A stretch of 46,354 nucleotides of DNA from Frankia nepalensis (GCF_016786325.1 NZ_JADWYU010000107.1:1-46354), one strand, 5' to 3'. Shown: positions 1 to 9,346, counted from the first letter of the stretch. Translations and numbers: made by a program. The notes: generated from the sequence alone by a model not told the origin.

Positions 1-1
1 C

Positions 2-1063
2 CCCGGGGGGGGCCGGGTCGGGGCCCCCCGGCCCCCCCCCGGGCCGCCGCCCGCGGCGGGGGCCGGGCCCCCCGACGTCGACGACGACGCCACGGTCGAG
101 CCGGACGCGGGACCGGACGGGCGCGACGACGACCCCGCGGAGCCCACCGCCCGGGCCGCCGACACCGGCCCGGCCTGGGCCGAGGCACGGCCGCCGTCCC
201 CGGCCATGGGAGCGGAGGAGCCACCGTTCCCGGGCATGGTCTCGCTGTTCGACGAGGAGGAGCTCGCCCCGAGCCTCGTCCCCACCCGGCCCCGGCGGCC
301 CGCGGCGGTGCCCGGCCGGTCCCGCCGGTCGGCGCCGCTCTCGCACGCGGCGACGATGCGCCGGGCGATGACGGCCGTCCGGGCCGACCTCGCCGGCCAC
401 CCGGGCGTACGGTCGGTCGTCGTCGCGCACGCCTGGGTCACCGGCGCCGCCGGCAGCGACAGCGAGCGCGACATCAGCGTCGGCGGCGTCGGCCAGGTGC
501 CCGCGACGCTGTTCGACGGGATCACCTACGCCGCGCTCGGCCATCTGCACCGCCCGCAGCGGGTCCAGGGCGCGCCGCACGCCCGCTACAGCGGCTCCCC
601 GCTGGCCTACTCGTTCTCCGAGGCGGGCGACACGAAGGCGTCGCTGCTCGTCGAGCTGGGGCCGACAGGCCTGACCCGGGTGGAGACGGTTCCCGTCCCG
701 ACCCGGCGGCGGATGACGATCCTGCGCGGCCGGCTCGCCGACCTGCTCACCCGGCTGGAGTACGGGGAGCACGCCGACGACTTCGTCGCCGCCGTGCTGA
801 CCGACCAGGCCCGCCCGCTGGACGCCATGACGGCCCTGCGGGCCCGCTTCCCGCGCACCCTCGTGCTGCGGCACGAGCCGGAGCTCGCCCAGCCGGCCGA
901 CACCCGGACGTTCGCCCAGCGCACCCGTGGCCGCGACGACCTGGACGTCGCGGCCGACTTCGTCGACTTCGCCCGCGGGACCCCGGCGACCGACGCCGAA
1001 CGAGAGCTGCTTGCCGCGGCGCTCACCGACGCCCGGCTCGCCGCCGCGACGCAGGCCGGCTGA
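2..1063 (+). CDS. sbcD: Exonuclease SbcD, C-terminal part (5' end beyond the window)
   Basis: SbcD is the metallophosphoesterase nuclease subunit of the SbcCD complex, which cuts DNA hairpins and processes double-strand ends. The frame is open to the left edge, so the N-terminal metal-binding motifs are missing. What remains shows the late phosphoesterase motifs: a VVVAHAW segment and the ALGHLHRPQ signature, followed by the YSGSPLAYSFSE stretch typical of SbcD. An Asp/Pro/Arg-rich low-complexity segment precedes these motifs, in roughly the first 110 visible codons; the first ATG inside it (206) is unlikely to be the true start. The stop codon overlaps the sbcC start (TGATG), so the pair is translationally coupled. 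The first ~75 bases are G/C runs and their translation should not be trusted. Confidence 0.88.
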   Translation, partial: PGGGRVGAPRPPPGPPPAAGAGPPDVDDDATVEPDAGPDGRDDDPAEPTARAADTGPAWAEARPPSPAMGAEEPPFPGMVSLFDEEELAPSLVPTRPRRPAAVPGRSRRSAPLSHAATMRRAMTAVRADLAGHPGVRSVVVAHAWVTGAAGSDSERDISVGGVGQVPATLFDGITYAALGHLHRPQRVQGAPHARYSGSPLAYSFSEAGDTKASLLVELGPTGLTRVETVPVPTRRRMTILRGRLADLLTRLEYGEHADDFVAAVLTDQARPLDAMTALRARFPRTLVLRHEPELAQPADTRTFAQRTRGRDDLDVAADFVDFARGTPATDAERELLAAALTDARLAAATQAG

Positions 1064-4000
1064 TGCGCCCACACCACCTCGAGCTCACCGCGTTCGGCGC
1101 GTTCCCCGGCGACGTCGACCTCGACCTGGACCGGCTCGGCGCCGGCGGGCTGGTGCTGCTGTGCGGCGAGACCGGCGGCGGGAAGACGACCCTGCTCGAC
1201 GCGCTCGGGTTCGCGCTCTACGGCGCCGTCCCCGGTCTGCGCGGCGTGCGCGACCTGCGGTCGCACCATGCCCCGCCCGAGGTCGGCCCCTGGGTCCGGC
1301 TGGAGTTCTCCGTGCCCGGCGGGCGATACCGCGTCACCCGCACCGCCGGCTGGGACCGGCCGCGCAAGCGGGGCGACGGCACCAGCCGGGTCCATCCCAC
1401 GGCGCTGCTGGAACGCTGGACCGGGTCGGGCTGGGACGCGTTCGCGACCCGCAACGAGGACGTCGGCCACGAGATCGGCCTGCTGCTCGGCATGAAGCCC
1501 GACCAGTTCTTCCAGGTGGTGATGCTGCCGCAGGGCCGGTTCGCCGACTTCCTGCACGCGGACAACGACGCCCGCGAGGCGCTGCTCAAGCAGCTGTTCA
1601 GCGTCGGCCTGTTCGAGCGGGTCGAGCAGTGGCTCGCCGACCGCGCCAAGCGCGCCGCCGACGACCACGCCCTCGCCCGGGCGGACCTCGACCGGGTCCG
1701 CGCCAGGGTCACCGAGGCGGCCGGCCTCGAGACGCCCCAGGACCAGCCGGACGAGACCGGGCGGCGCGGCCGGGCCCGCCCGCCGGGCGGCGAGACGCCG
1801 TCCCAGGACTGGGCGGCGTCGCTGGCCGCCGATGCCCGGGCGGAGGCGGACGTGGCGGCGGCGCGGCGCGACGACGCGGCGCGGGCGCGCGAGCAGTCCG
1901 AACGGGTCCTCGCCGAGGCCCGCGAGGCGACGCGGCGCGCGGTGGAGCGAGCCGAGCTGCGCGCCCGGCTCGCCGGGCTCGAGGCGCGCGAGCCCGAGAT
2001 CACGCTGCTCGCCGACGAGCTCGACGCGGCGCGGCGCGCGAACCCGGTGGGCCGGGCAGTGGCCGAGGCCGAGAGCCGCGTGGTCGAGGCGCGCGCCGCG
2101 GACGCCGCCGCGGCGGCGGCGCGAGACGCGGTCGCCACCGCGGCCGTGCCGCCGGCCGGCACGGCGGACGACACGGCGGACGGCACCGGCACGGCGGACG
2201 GCACGGACGCGGCGGACGGGCCGGGGTCCTCCGTCGCGGACGGGGCCCTGCGAGCCGGGTCCGACGCGACGGCGGCGGATCTCGCGGCGCTCGGCGCCCT
2301 CGCGCACGCCGAGTCGGGCCGGCTGGAACGGCTGGCGGACGCGGTCGCGGCGGCCGAAGCGGACGAACGGGAGGCACTGGCGGCCGACGCGGCCGTCAGG
2401 GAGCACGCGCGGGCCGTCGCCAGTCACGAGACCGAGATCGCGACGACGCTGCCCGGCGTCCGGGTGGCCGCCGAGGAGCGGGTCGGGCGGGCGCGGGAGG
2501 CGGCGCTGCTGGCGCCGGCGCTCACCGACCGCTCCGGCCAGCTGGCCGACCTGGCCGGCGCCGTCCGCGAGCGCCTGGCGGCGCGCGGCGCGGCGGCGGA
2601 CGCCGCCCGGGACGCCGCGCTCGCCCGGGCGCGGGCGGGCGAGCTGCGCCAGCAGCGCTTCGACGCGATCACCGCCGAGCTGGCCGCCGCGCTGGTCGAC
2701 GGTTCCCCGTGCCCGGTGTGCGGCGCGCTGGGCCACCCGGACCCGACCGAGGTGCGCGCCGACCACGTCGGCAAGGACGAGGAGCTCGCGGCCGAGGCGC
2801 GGGCGGCGCGGCGGGAGGCCGCGGCGAGCGAGGCCGCGCGGCGGCTCGCCGGGCTCACCGAACGGGTCCGCACGCTGCGCGCGACCCTGCTGCGCGTTCC
2901 CGACTCCCTCCCCGCCGCCGTCGCCGAGCGGTCCGCCGCGAGCCCCGTCGACCCGGTGCGGGAGCTGCTCGACGAGCTGCGCGGCACGCTGCTCGACGAG
3001 TCGGTGCTGCTCGACGACGCCACCAGCCCCGGCTCGGCCGATCATGCCCCTGGCTCGGCCGACCGTGACTCGGACGATCCCGACTCGGCCGAACGCGGGT
3101 CCGCCGGCCACGACTCCGCCAAGCCCGGAGGCGGCGGCCCGGAACCGGCCGAACGGATCGCCACGGAGCTCGACGCGGTCGCGGCGGCGTTCACCGTGGC
3201 GGCCCGCGAGGCCACGGCGGCCGCCCGCGACCTGCCCGGCGCCGAGGCGGGCCTCGCGGCGCTGGCGGACGCCGAGACCCGGGCGCACGCCGAGCTCGCC
3301 ACCCACCGGTCCGAGCAGCGCCAGGCAGGGCTGCGGGCGGCGGCGGCGCGCGAGCGGGCCGCCCGGGCGCTCGCGAAGGTCCCGGCGGCGCTGCGCGACC
3401 CGGCGCGGCTCGTGGCCAGGGTCGACGCCGTCGCCGCGTTCGCCCTCGCCTGCGGACAGGCCGAGCAGGCCGTACGCGCCGCCCGCCAGGCCGCCGGCGA
3501 GGTCTCCCGCGCCGAGGCCGCCGCCGTCGCCGCCGCGGCGGAGGCCGGCTTCGCCGACCCGGCGGCGGCGCTGGCCGCCCGCCGGGACGCGGACTGGCTG
3601 GCCGACGCCGAGCGGCGCGTCCGGGAGCACCGCGAGGACCGGGTCCGGGTGCTGTCCCGGCTCCAGGACCCCGAGCTGGCCGAGACCGCCGCCGGTCCGC
3701 CCGCGCCACTGGACGAGCGTGAGCGGGCCGCGGCCGACGCGAGGGCGGCCCACGAGCGGGCGCTGGCCGCGGCGGCCACCGCGGCCGAGCGTGCCCGCCG
3801 GCTCGCCGCCCTCGTCGACGAGTACGCCGCCGCGCACGCCGCGCTCGCGCCCCGCAGGACCGCGGCGGACCGGCTGCGCGCGCTCGCCGACCTCGCCGCC
3901 GGCCGGGGCGGCAACCAGCACGGCATGCCACTGTCGAGCTACGTGCTGGCCGCGCGGCTGGAGGAGGTCGCGCAGGCGGCAAGCCAGCGGCTGGCGGCGA

Positions 4001-4413
4001 TGAGCGGCGGCCGCTACACCCTCGTCCACGACGCCGGCGAGCGCCGCGACCGGCGTCGCAGGGCCGGCCTCGGCCTGCTCGTCGAGGATGCCTGGACGGG
4101 CCGCTCCCGCCCGACAGCCACCCTGTCCGGCGGCGAGACCTTCCAGGCGGCGCTCTCGCTGGCGCTGGGCCTCGCCGACGTGGTCAGCGCCGAGTCGGGC
4201 GGCCACGCGATCGACGCGCTGTTCGTCGACGAGGGCTTCGGCACCCTGGACCCCGACAGCCTCGACGAGGTCATGAACGTCCTCGACGAGCTGCGCTCCG
4301 GCGGCCGCCTGGTAGGTGTCGTCAGCCACGTCGCCGACCTGCGCCTGCGCATCCCCACCCAGATCCAGGTCCACAAGGGCCCGAACGGCAGCACCGTCGA
4401 GACCACGATCTGA
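1063..4413 (+). CDS. sbcC: Exonuclease SbcC, SMC/Rad50-type ATPase
   Basis: SbcC is the ATPase and tether subunit of SbcCD, a Rad50-like protein. The 1116-residue product has a Walker A GETGGGKTT near residue 32, long Ala/Arg/Glu-rich coiled-coil arms, a zinc hook CPVCG at residues 550-554, and C-terminal ABC signature LSGGETFQA and Walker B ALFVDEGFGTLD. The N-terminus includes the MLPQGRFADFL segment usual in the family. Start at 1063 is fixed by the one-base overlap with the sbcD stop. Odd features are two low-complexity insertions in the arms: a TADG-type repeat at about residues 367-386 and a five-residue repeat at about 657-688, one on each side of the hook. Length is within the range of actinobacterial SbcC. 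Confidence 0.95.
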   Translation: MRPHHLELTAFGAFPGDVDLDLDRLGAGGLVLLCGETGGGKTTLLDALGFALYGAVPGLRGVRDLRSHHAPPEVGPWVRLEFSVPGGRYRVTRTAGWDRPRKRGDGTSRVHPTALLERWTGSGWDAFATRNEDVGHEIGLLLGMKPDQFFQVVMLPQGRFADFLHADNDAREALLKQLFSVGLFERVEQWLADRAKRAADDHALARADLDRVRARVTEAAGLETPQDQPDETGRRGRARPPGGETPSQDWAASLAADARAEADVAAARRDDAARAREQSERVLAEAREATRRAVERAELRARLAGLEAREPEITLLADELDAARRANPVGRAVAEAESRVVEARAADAAAAAARDAVATAAVPPAGTADDTADGTGTADGTDAADGPGSSVADGALRAGSDATAADLAALGALAHAESGRLERLADAVAAAEADEREALAADAAVREHARAVASHETEIATTLPGVRVAAEERVGRAREAALLAPALTDRSGQLADLAGAVRERLAARGAAADAARDAALARARAGELRQQRFDAITAELAAALVDGSPCPVCGALGHPDPTEVRADHVGKDEELAAEARAARREAAASEAARRLAGLTERVRTLRATLLRVPDSLPAAVAERSAASPVDPVRELLDELRGTLLDESVLLDDATSPGSADHAPGSADRDSDDPDSAERGSAGHDSAKPGGGGPEPAERIATELDAVAAAFTVAAREATAAARDLPGAEAGLAALADAETRAHAELATHRSEQRQAGLRAAAARERAARALAKVPAALRDPARLVARVDAVAAFALACGQAEQAVRAARQAAGEVSRAEAAAVAAAAEAGFADPAAALAARRDADWLADAERRVREHREDRVRVLSRLQDPELAETAAGPPAPLDERERAAADARAAHERALAAAATAAERARRLAALVDEYAAAHAALAPRRTAADRLRALADLAAGRGGNQHGMPLSSYVLAARLEEVAQAASQRLAAMSGGRYTLVHDAGERRDRRRRAGLGLLVEDAWTGRSRPTATLSGGETFQAALSLALGLADVVSAESGGHAIDALFVDEGFGTLDPDSLDEVMNVLDELRSGGRLVGVVSHVADLRLRIPTQIQVHKGPNGSTVETTI
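2161..2220 (+). repeat. In-frame TADG-type low-complexity repeat in sbcC (arm before the hook)
   Basis: Short imperfect units reading acggcggac / ggcacggac encode Thr-Ala-Asp-Gly variants within the first coiled-coil arm of SbcC. The run contains Gly and Pro neighbours that would break a coiled coil. Confidence 0.7.
3031..3126 (+). repeat. 15-bp in-frame minisatellite in sbcC (arm after the hook)
   Basis: About six imperfect 15-bp units (ggctcggccgaccgt, gactcggacgatccc, gactcggccgaacgc and relatives) encode a five-residue motif [G/D]-S-A-[D/E]-x. A six-base interruption lies after the first unit. The repeat sits roughly 100 residues past the zinc hook. Confidence 0.8.
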
Positions 4414-4446
4414 CCTGCTTACCACTCCCTCGGCTTCCGCTACACT

Positions 4447-4510
4447 GGCCGTACCCCCTCAGGGGCTACGGCCGCTGAGTCGAGGCCCGCTTCGGCGGGC
4501 CTCTGTTTTT
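4447..4510 (+). terminator. Tandem hairpins with intrinsic terminator downstream of sbcC
   Basis: Two hairpins follow the sbcC stop. The first (4447-4473) pairs GGCCGTA with TACGGCC and, inside one C-C mismatch, CCCC with GGGG. The second (4482-4503) is a perfect nine-base stem GAGGCCCGC/GCGGGCCTC capped by a TTCG tetraloop and followed by TGTTTTT, a canonical Rho-independent terminator on the plus strand. It separates sbcC from convergent proB and could also slow transcription coming from proB, though it lacks a U-tract in that direction. The rest of the sbcC-proB gap shows nothing else. Confidence 0.88.
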
Positions 4511-4624
4511 CTGGCTGTTTTTCTGACGCTGGCCACACGGCTGGCCGCCTCTGACGTCTCCAGTCACTCCGCCGCTGACGCGGGCCCGCTTCGGTTGGTC
4601 TTCCGCTGGAGATCGGTGGCCGGC

Positions 4625-5740
4625 TCAGCGGGTGGGGAGCAGCAGGACGAGGTCGTCGCGGTGGACGACCTCGCGTTCGTAGCTGGGGCCGAGGTCGGCG
4701 GCGAGCTCCGCGGTGCCGCGGCCCAGCATGCCGGGCAGCTCCGCGGAGTCGAAGGCGACCAGGCCGCGGGCGACGGGGCGGCCGGCGGGGTCGACGAGGT
4801 CGACCGGGTCGCCGGCGGCGAACTCGCCGTCGACGGCCGTCAGGCCCGCGGGCAGCAGCGACGCCCGGCGGTCGACCACCGCGGCGACCGCGCCGGCGTC
4901 CAGGTGCAGCCTGCCCTGCGGGGTGGTCGCGTGCGCCAGCCAGAGCAGGCGGGAGGCTCGGCGCGGGCCGGTCGGGTGGAAGACCGTGCCGACCTCCTTG
5001 CCAGCCAGCGCCTCGGCGGCGAGCGCCGCCGACGTGACGATCGTGGTCACCCCGCCGGAGGCGGCCATCCGGGCGGCGTCGATCTTCGTCGCCATCCCGC
5101 CGGTGCCGACACCGGCCGTGCCGGTGCCCTTGGCGGACAGTCCTTCCAGGTCGGCGTCCGACCGCACCTCGCGGACCAGGTTCGCCGGGCCCAGCCGGGG
5201 GTTCGCGTCGTAGAGCCCGTCGACGTCGGACAGCAGCACCAGTAGGTCGGCGGAGACGAGATGGGCGACGATCGCCGCGAGACGGTCGTTGTCGCCGAAC
5301 CGGATCTCCTGCGTGGCGACGGCGTCGTTCTCGTTGACGATCGGGACGATGCCGAGTTCGAGCAGCCGGTCGAGCGCGGTACGGGCGTTGCGGTAGTGGG
5401 TGCGTCGGATGACGTCGGTCGCGGTGAGCAGCACCTGGCCGACCTGATGGCCCGAGTGCCCGAACGCCTCCGCGTACTGGTGGACCAGCGCGCTCTGCCC
5501 GACGCTCGCCGCGGCCTGCAGGGTGGCGAGGTCGCGCGGCCGGCGCGACAGGCCCAGCGGGGCGAGCCCGGCGGCGATGGCACCCGAGCTCACGAGTACC
5601 AGCCGGCGTCCCGCGAGCGGGCGCACCGAGGCGACGAGAGCCTTCAACCGGTCAGCGTCCAGGCCGCCGGCCGCGGTCGTCAGCGACGACGACCCGACCT
5701 TGACGACGACCCGCTGCGCGTGCTCGACGAACGACCGCAC
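4625..5740 (-). CDS. proB: Glutamate 5-kinase
   Basis: ProB phosphorylates glutamate to gamma-glutamyl phosphate, the first step of proline synthesis. The 371-residue product begins with the amino-acid-kinase signature VVKVGSSSLT, has VLVSSGAIAAG and the NENDAVA substrate loop, and carries a C-terminal PUA domain (about residues 275-365), as in full-length bacterial ProB. Its GTG start lies two bases after the obg stop, so it is the last gene of an rplU-rpmA-obg-proB transcription unit. The ribosome-binding GAGGAG lies within the end of obg. Confidence 0.95.
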   Translation of the reverse strand: MRSFVEHAQRVVVKVGSSSLTTAAGGLDADRLKALVASVRPLAGRRLVLVSSGAIAAGLAPLGLSRRPRDLATLQAAASVGQSALVHQYAEAFGHSGHQVGQVLLTATDVIRRTHYRNARTALDRLLELGIVPIVNENDAVATQEIRFGDNDRLAAIVAHLVSADLLVLLSDVDGLYDANPRLGPANLVREVRSDADLEGLSAKGTGTAGVGTGGMATKIDAARMAASGGVTTIVTSAALAAEALAGKEVGTVFHPTGPRRASRLLWLAHATTPQGRLHLDAGAVAAVVDRRASLLPAGLTAVDGEFAAGDPVDLVDPAGRPVARGLVAFDSAELPGMLGRGTAELAADLGPSYEREVVHRDDLVLLLPTR

Positions 5741-5742
5741 GC

Positions 5743-7545
5743 CTACTCCTCGTCCCCCGCCCGTCGGCCGCCGGTCCGCTCCTCGTCGTTCCCGTCGTCG
5801 CCCGAGGACGCCGCGGTGCCATCGTCCTCGCGGCCGGCCCAGACGACGACGGGGCCGTCCTCGTCGCCGGCATCCTCGTCGCCGGCATCCTCGTCACCGG
5901 CGTCGTCGTCCCAGTGGTCGTTGTCCTCGCCGCCCCAGACGGCCTCGTCCCAGCCCGCGTCCCGCCGGTCGGCGCGGGTGACCACACCGTCCTCGTCGAC
6001 GAGGACGCCGTCCTGGGCGGCCTCGAACGCGCCGTCGGCGGCGTCCGGGGCGTCCAGCTCCGCGAGCCGCCGGGCCCGGCGGGTCAGCCGCTCGCCGCGG
6101 GTCAGCCGGACGGAGCCGCTCAGCCGGTCGTCGCTGCCGCGCGGGCCGAGGACGCCCTCGCGGGCCCGGGTGACGCCGCTGCCGCCGACGGTCGCCACGC
6201 CGCCGGTGGACTCGTCCGCGCGCTGGGTCGCGTACTGGGCGAGGGCACCGCGGCCGGACAGGGTCGGCTCCCAGTCGAAGGTGACGTCGCCGATGGTGAC
6301 CTCGGCGCCGGGCTCGGCTCCCAGCCGGGCGAGCTGCTCCTCGACGCCGAGCCGGGCAAGCCGGTCGGCGAGGTAGCCGATCGCCTCGTCGTTGGTGAAG
6401 TCGGTCTGGCGGATCCAGCGCAGCGGCTTCGCTCCGGTGACGACGAACCCGTCGCCGACCGCGCGGACCGCGAAGTCGGGCTCGTCGACGGCTCTCGGGC
6501 GCAGCACGATCCGGGTGGCCGACGCCACCGGCGACGCGCGGCGGTGCTCGGCGACCGTCCCGGCGAGGAACAGCGACAGCGCCCGGGTGCCCTCCCGGGT
6601 CGCGGTGCTCACCGGGAAGACCTCGAGCCCGCGCTCGCGCAGATCGGGGGTGACCAGGTCGGCGAGATCCCGGCCGTCCGGAACGTCGATCTTGTTGAGC
6701 ACGACGACGCGCGGCCGGTCGGCCAGGTTTTCCGAGTAGGCCGCAAGCTCCCGTTCGATCACGTCGAGGTCGGAGAGCGGGTCGCGGTCCGGCTCCAGCG
6801 TCGCGCAGTCCAGGACGTGCACGATCACCGAACAACGCTCGATGTGGCGCAGGAACTCCAGTCCCAGCCCACGGCCCTGGCTCGCGCCCGGGATCAGGCC
6901 GGGCACGTCGGCGACGGTGTAGGGCGGCAGGTCGCCCGCCCGTGCCACGCCGAGGTTCGGCACCAGCGTGGTGAAGGGATAGTCGGCGATCTTCGGCTTG
7001 GCGGCGCTCAGCACCGACACCAGCGATGACTTGCCGGCGCTGGGGTAGCCCACCAGGGCCACGTCGGCGACCGACTTGAGCTCCAGGACCGCGTCCAGGC
7101 TCTCCCCTGGCTCGCCAAGTTCGGCGAACCCGGGCGCCTTGCGGCGCGCCGACGCGAGCGCGGCGTTGCCCCGCCCGCCGCGGCCGCCGTGGGCGAGCAC
7201 GAACGACGTGCCGGCGCCGACCAGGTCGACGATCTCCTCGCCGTCCTGCGTGAGCACGACGGTGCCGTCGGGGACCGGGAGCACGAGGTCCTCGCCGTCG
7301 GCGCCGTTCTTGTTCGAGCCCTGTCCCGGCCGACCGCTGGTGGCACGCCGGTGCGGATGGAAGTGGAAGTCGAGCAGGGTCGTCACGCCCGAATCGACGA
7401 TCAAGGTAATGTCGCCGCCCCGGCCGCCGTTGCCACCGTCCGGTCCGCCAAGCGGCTTGTACTTCTCCCGGTGGATCGACGCGCACCCATGCCCGCCATC
7501 CCCTGCGGCGGCATGCAGAACCACCCGGTCGACGAACGTGGGCAC
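5743..7545 (-). CDS. obg: GTPase Obg/CgtA with acidic C-terminal extension
   Basis: Obg is a ribosome-associated GTPase needed for large-subunit assembly and growth control. The product (600 residues from this start) shows the glycine-rich Obg fold (about residues 1-155, [23 protein letters not shown]), then a G domain with [10 protein letters not shown] (G1), TTLVPNLG (G2), DVPGLI (G3) and NKID (G4), then an OCT domain. I chose the GTG at 7545, where the protein begins (V)PTFVDRV as in other Obg proteins, because GGAAAGG lies about 10 bases upstream; a TTG 21 bases earlier is also open. The last ~170 residues are an Asp/Glu/Arg-rich tail with a DEDAG repeat that most Obg proteins lack. Confidence 0.95.
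   Translation of the reverse strand: MPTFVDRVVLHAAAGDGGHGCASIHREKYKPLGGPDGGNGGRGGDITLIVDSGVTTLLDFHFHPHRRATSGRPGQGSNKNGADGEDLVLPVPDGTVVLTQDGEEIVDLVGAGTSFVLAHGGRGGRGNAALASARRKAPGFAELGEPGESLDAVLELKSVADVALVGYPSAGKSSLVSVLSAAKPKIADYPFTTLVPNLGVARAGDLPPYTVADVPGLIPGASQGRGLGLEFLRHIERCSVIVHVLDCATLEPDRDPLSDLDVIERELAAYSENLADRPRVVVLNKIDVPDGRDLADLVTPDLRERGLEVFPVSTATREGTRALSLFLAGTVAEHRRASPVASATRIVLRPRAVDEPDFAVRAVGDGFVVTGAKPLRWIRQTDFTNDEAIGYLADRLARLGVEEQLARLGAEPGAEVTIGDVTFDWEPTLSGRGALAQYATQRADESTGGVATVGGSGVTRAREGVLGPRGSDDRLSGSVRLTRGERLTRRARRLAELDAPDAADGAFEAAQDGVLVDEDGVVTRADRRDAGWDEAVWGGEDNDHWDDDAGDEDAGDEDAGDEDGPVVVWAGREDDGTAASSGDDGNDEERTGGRRAGDEE
5860..5912 (-). repeat. 15-bp minisatellite in the obg tail
   Basis: Three to four near-identical 15-bp units (plus-strand unit tcctcgtcgccggca) encode DEDAG repeats in the acidic C-terminal tail of Obg. 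They are in frame and the last unit is slightly diverged. Confidence 0.8.
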
Positions 7546-7710
7546 AGCTTCTACCTTTCCGGTCAATCCGCCTGCCGGCGCCGGCCATTGGGTAGCAATC
7601 GACTGCGCACGTCGTCGGCGGCCATCGCAGCGAGCATGAAGAAAGCCGCACTAGGCAACCAGGGCGGTCCACCCGGCACGGCTTTGTCTTCTTGGATTTA
7701 CCCCTCAGAT

Positions 7711-7803
7711 CGGGCGAAGCCCGACGCCGGGGGTCCGGGGGTCGCCCCCCGGGCAGACATCCTGAGGCGGCTCACCGGGAAGCCGGCCGAAGGGCGGCGA
7801 ACA
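7711..7803. repeat. Multi-hairpin intergenic repeat, copy A (between rpmA and obg)
   Basis: This element has three parts: a CGGGC-GAA-GCCCG hairpin, a G-run/C-run hairpin around gggggtcgccccc ending in gggcagacat, and a third stem GCCGGCC-GAA-GGGCGGC (six of seven pairs) followed by GCGAACA. Copies with the same layout and changed stem bases lie at 25645-25749 and 30688-30882. This copy lies in the rpmA-obg gap, with the GCGAACA end 17 bases from the rpmA stop codon. The remainder of the gap (7546-7710) shows no gene. Confidence 0.7.
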
Positions 7804-7820
7804 CGGTGAGCCCAGCCGCG

Positions 7821-8087
7821 TCAGGCGGCCGCTGTCTCCAGGGCAACCACGTTCACGACGCGACGGCCGTGGCGGGTACCGAACTGGACGTGGCCCTCGG
7901 CGAGGGCGAACAGGGTGTCGTCCTTGCCGCGGCCGACGAGAGCACCCGGGTGGAAATGGGTGCCGCGCTGGCGGACCAGGATCTCGCCGGCCTTCACGTA
8001 CTGACCGCCGAACCGCTTCACGCCCAGCCGCTGGGCGTTGGAGTCACGACCGTTGCGCGAGGAACTCGCGCCCTTCTTGTGCGCCAT
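7821..8087 (-). CDS. rpmA: 50S ribosomal protein L27
   Basis: L27 is a large-subunit protein whose N-terminus reaches the peptidyl-transferase centre. The 88-residue product begins [16 protein letters not shown], keeps the conserved GVKRFGGQ and [10 protein letters not shown] segments, and has the usual length. It starts five bases after the rplU stop and is co-transcribed with it. A repeat element occupies the gap between this gene and obg and may act on the transcript in that gap. Confidence 0.97.
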   Translation of the reverse strand: MAHKKGASSSRNGRDSNAQRLGVKRFGGQYVKAGEILVRQRGTHFHPGALVGRGKDDTLFALAEGHVQFGTRHGRRVVNVVALETAAA

Positions 8088-8092
8088 CTCGC

Positions 8093-8410
8093 TCAGGCCT
8101 TCTTGGTCTCGATGCCGGTGACCTTCAGCCGGGTCAGCTTCTGCCGGTGACCCTGCCGCTTGTGGTAGCCGGTCTTGTTCTTGAACTTGTGGATCCGGAT
8201 CTTCGGACCCTTGACGACGCCGACGACCTCAGCGGTCACCTCGACGGACGCGAGCGCGTCCTTGTCGGCGGTGACCGACTCACCATCGATGAGCAGCAGC
8301 GCCGGAAGGTTCACGGCCGCGCCCGGCTCACCGGAGAGAAGCTCGACGTCGACCACATCGCCGACGGCGACCCTGTGCTGCTTGCCGCCGCTGGCAACGA
8401 CCGCGTACAC
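8093..8410 (-). CDS. rplU: 50S ribosomal protein L21
   Basis: L21 binds 23S rRNA in the large subunit. From the GTG at 8410 the product is 105 residues, (V)[13 protein letters not shown], with the C-terminal [17 protein letters not shown] rRNA-binding block typical of the family. The GTG was chosen over an upstream in-frame ATG because the conserved family N-terminus begins exactly here and AGGGAGA lies just upstream. It is the first gene of the rplU-rpmA-obg-proB unit. Confidence 0.96.
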   Translation of the reverse strand: MYAVVASGGKQHRVAVGDVVDVELLSGEPGAAVNLPALLLIDGESVTADKDALASVEVTAEVVGVVKGPKIRIHKFKNKTGYHKRQGHRQKLTRLKVTGIETKKA

Positions 8411-8965
8411 CAGTTCTCCCTGCTCCTGGGGCCCGCGCGCACATCCATCAACCGCCGCGCGAGCTCGTGTCCTCAAGGTGCCGCCGTGGCCGTGCGCTGC
8501 GGCCATCCCGAGCCGCGCGACCCATCCCTCAGCGGCACCCTGCTGGTTCCGCTACTGGTGTTGCTGGGTCTCGCGCGGCGCTCGGCTGGCACACGCCCGT
8601 CCGGAGTGGCACCAAACCTACCCCGTGTCGCTCTACCCTACAGGGCATCCGGGCCCCAGTGGCGACCAGCACCGCTCGAGCGCGCCCGGTGGCGCCGGCT
8701 CCTACCCCGGACGGGCGACAAGCACCCCGGACGGGCGGCAAGGCACCGGTGCCCAGCCACAGAGCGTCGCCCATCGACGCCGCTATCGTCACTTTCCGTT
8801 GATAGCCAGTCCGGATGGGCACGTTCCCCGGTCCCGGTGGGTGGCACCGGTCTAGGGCCGCATCACGCGCGGCTGATCCGGACGTGTCATGGTCACCACC
8901 CGCCCCGCCGGGAACGATGGAATCGGCGACGGAGAAGTCCGGCGGGGGCGGAAGGGCGGCCGGGA
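8411..8965. other. Intergenic region upstream of rplU and of the 8966 gene
   Basis: I see no convincing gene here; open frames are antisense extensions of neighbours. It must hold the divergent promoters for rplU (minus) and the gene at 8966 (plus). A 20-bp tandem duplication with two mismatches (accccggacgggcgacaagc) is at 8705-8744. An inverted repeat gctatc/gatagc spans 8782-8806 in a locally less GC-rich patch, a candidate promoter or operator area. No riboswitch is recognisable. Confidence 0.5.
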
Positions 8966-9346
8966 ATGACCGAGGTGGGATGGGAGCTGGCGGCCTGGGC
9001 CGCGGGCGCGGTGGCGCTGCTCGCGCTGCTGGCGGTGCCGGTGGCCTGCTGGGCGACGCTGCACGGGCCGGCGCTCGCGTCGCGGCTGGCGGTGGCGGCC
9101 GCGGCCGCGCGCCGCGACGACGCCGCGGCCCGCCTGGGCGATCAGGACGACCTGGTGCAGACGCTCGTGGTGGCGACCTACGCGCTACAACTCGGTGACC
9201 ACGACAGGGCAAGGGACGCCGTGGACGGCGCGCTGCGCCGCTCCCGTGACACCCTCGACCGGCTGCTCGCCGAGGCCGGCCGGCCGGCGCTGACCGGGAC
9301 GGGCACGCCGGCCGCCGCGGGAGGCGGCGGCCGGCGTCACGGCTAG
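8966..9346 (+). CDS. Small single-pass membrane protein, unknown function
   Basis: I do not recognise this 126-residue product. It has a strong hydrophobic helix near the N-terminus (AWAAGAVALLALLAVPVACW), then an Arg/Ala/Asp-rich helical segment ending in DTLDRLLAEAG, and a Gly-rich C-terminus. The ATG at 8966 follows a purine-rich GGAAGGG about 20 bases upstream. It is transcribed opposite to all its neighbours, convergent with rne and divergent from rplU, within a cluster that is otherwise entirely minus strand. The frame has clear membrane-protein composition, which supports it as a gene rather than a shadow. Confidence 0.6.
   Translation: MTEVGWELAAWAAGAVALLALLAVPVACWATLHGPALASRLAVAAAAARRDDAAARLGDQDDLVQTLVVATYALQLGDHDRARDAVDGALRRSRDTLDRLLAEAGRPALTGTGTPAAAGGGGRRHG

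Noticed and set aside
607-4425. 1272-codon minus-strand ORF opposite sbcD/sbcC
   Set aside because: It mirrors sbcC, has no recognisable domain and an Arg/Gly/Ala/Val-biased composition expected from antisense of high-GC coding DNA.
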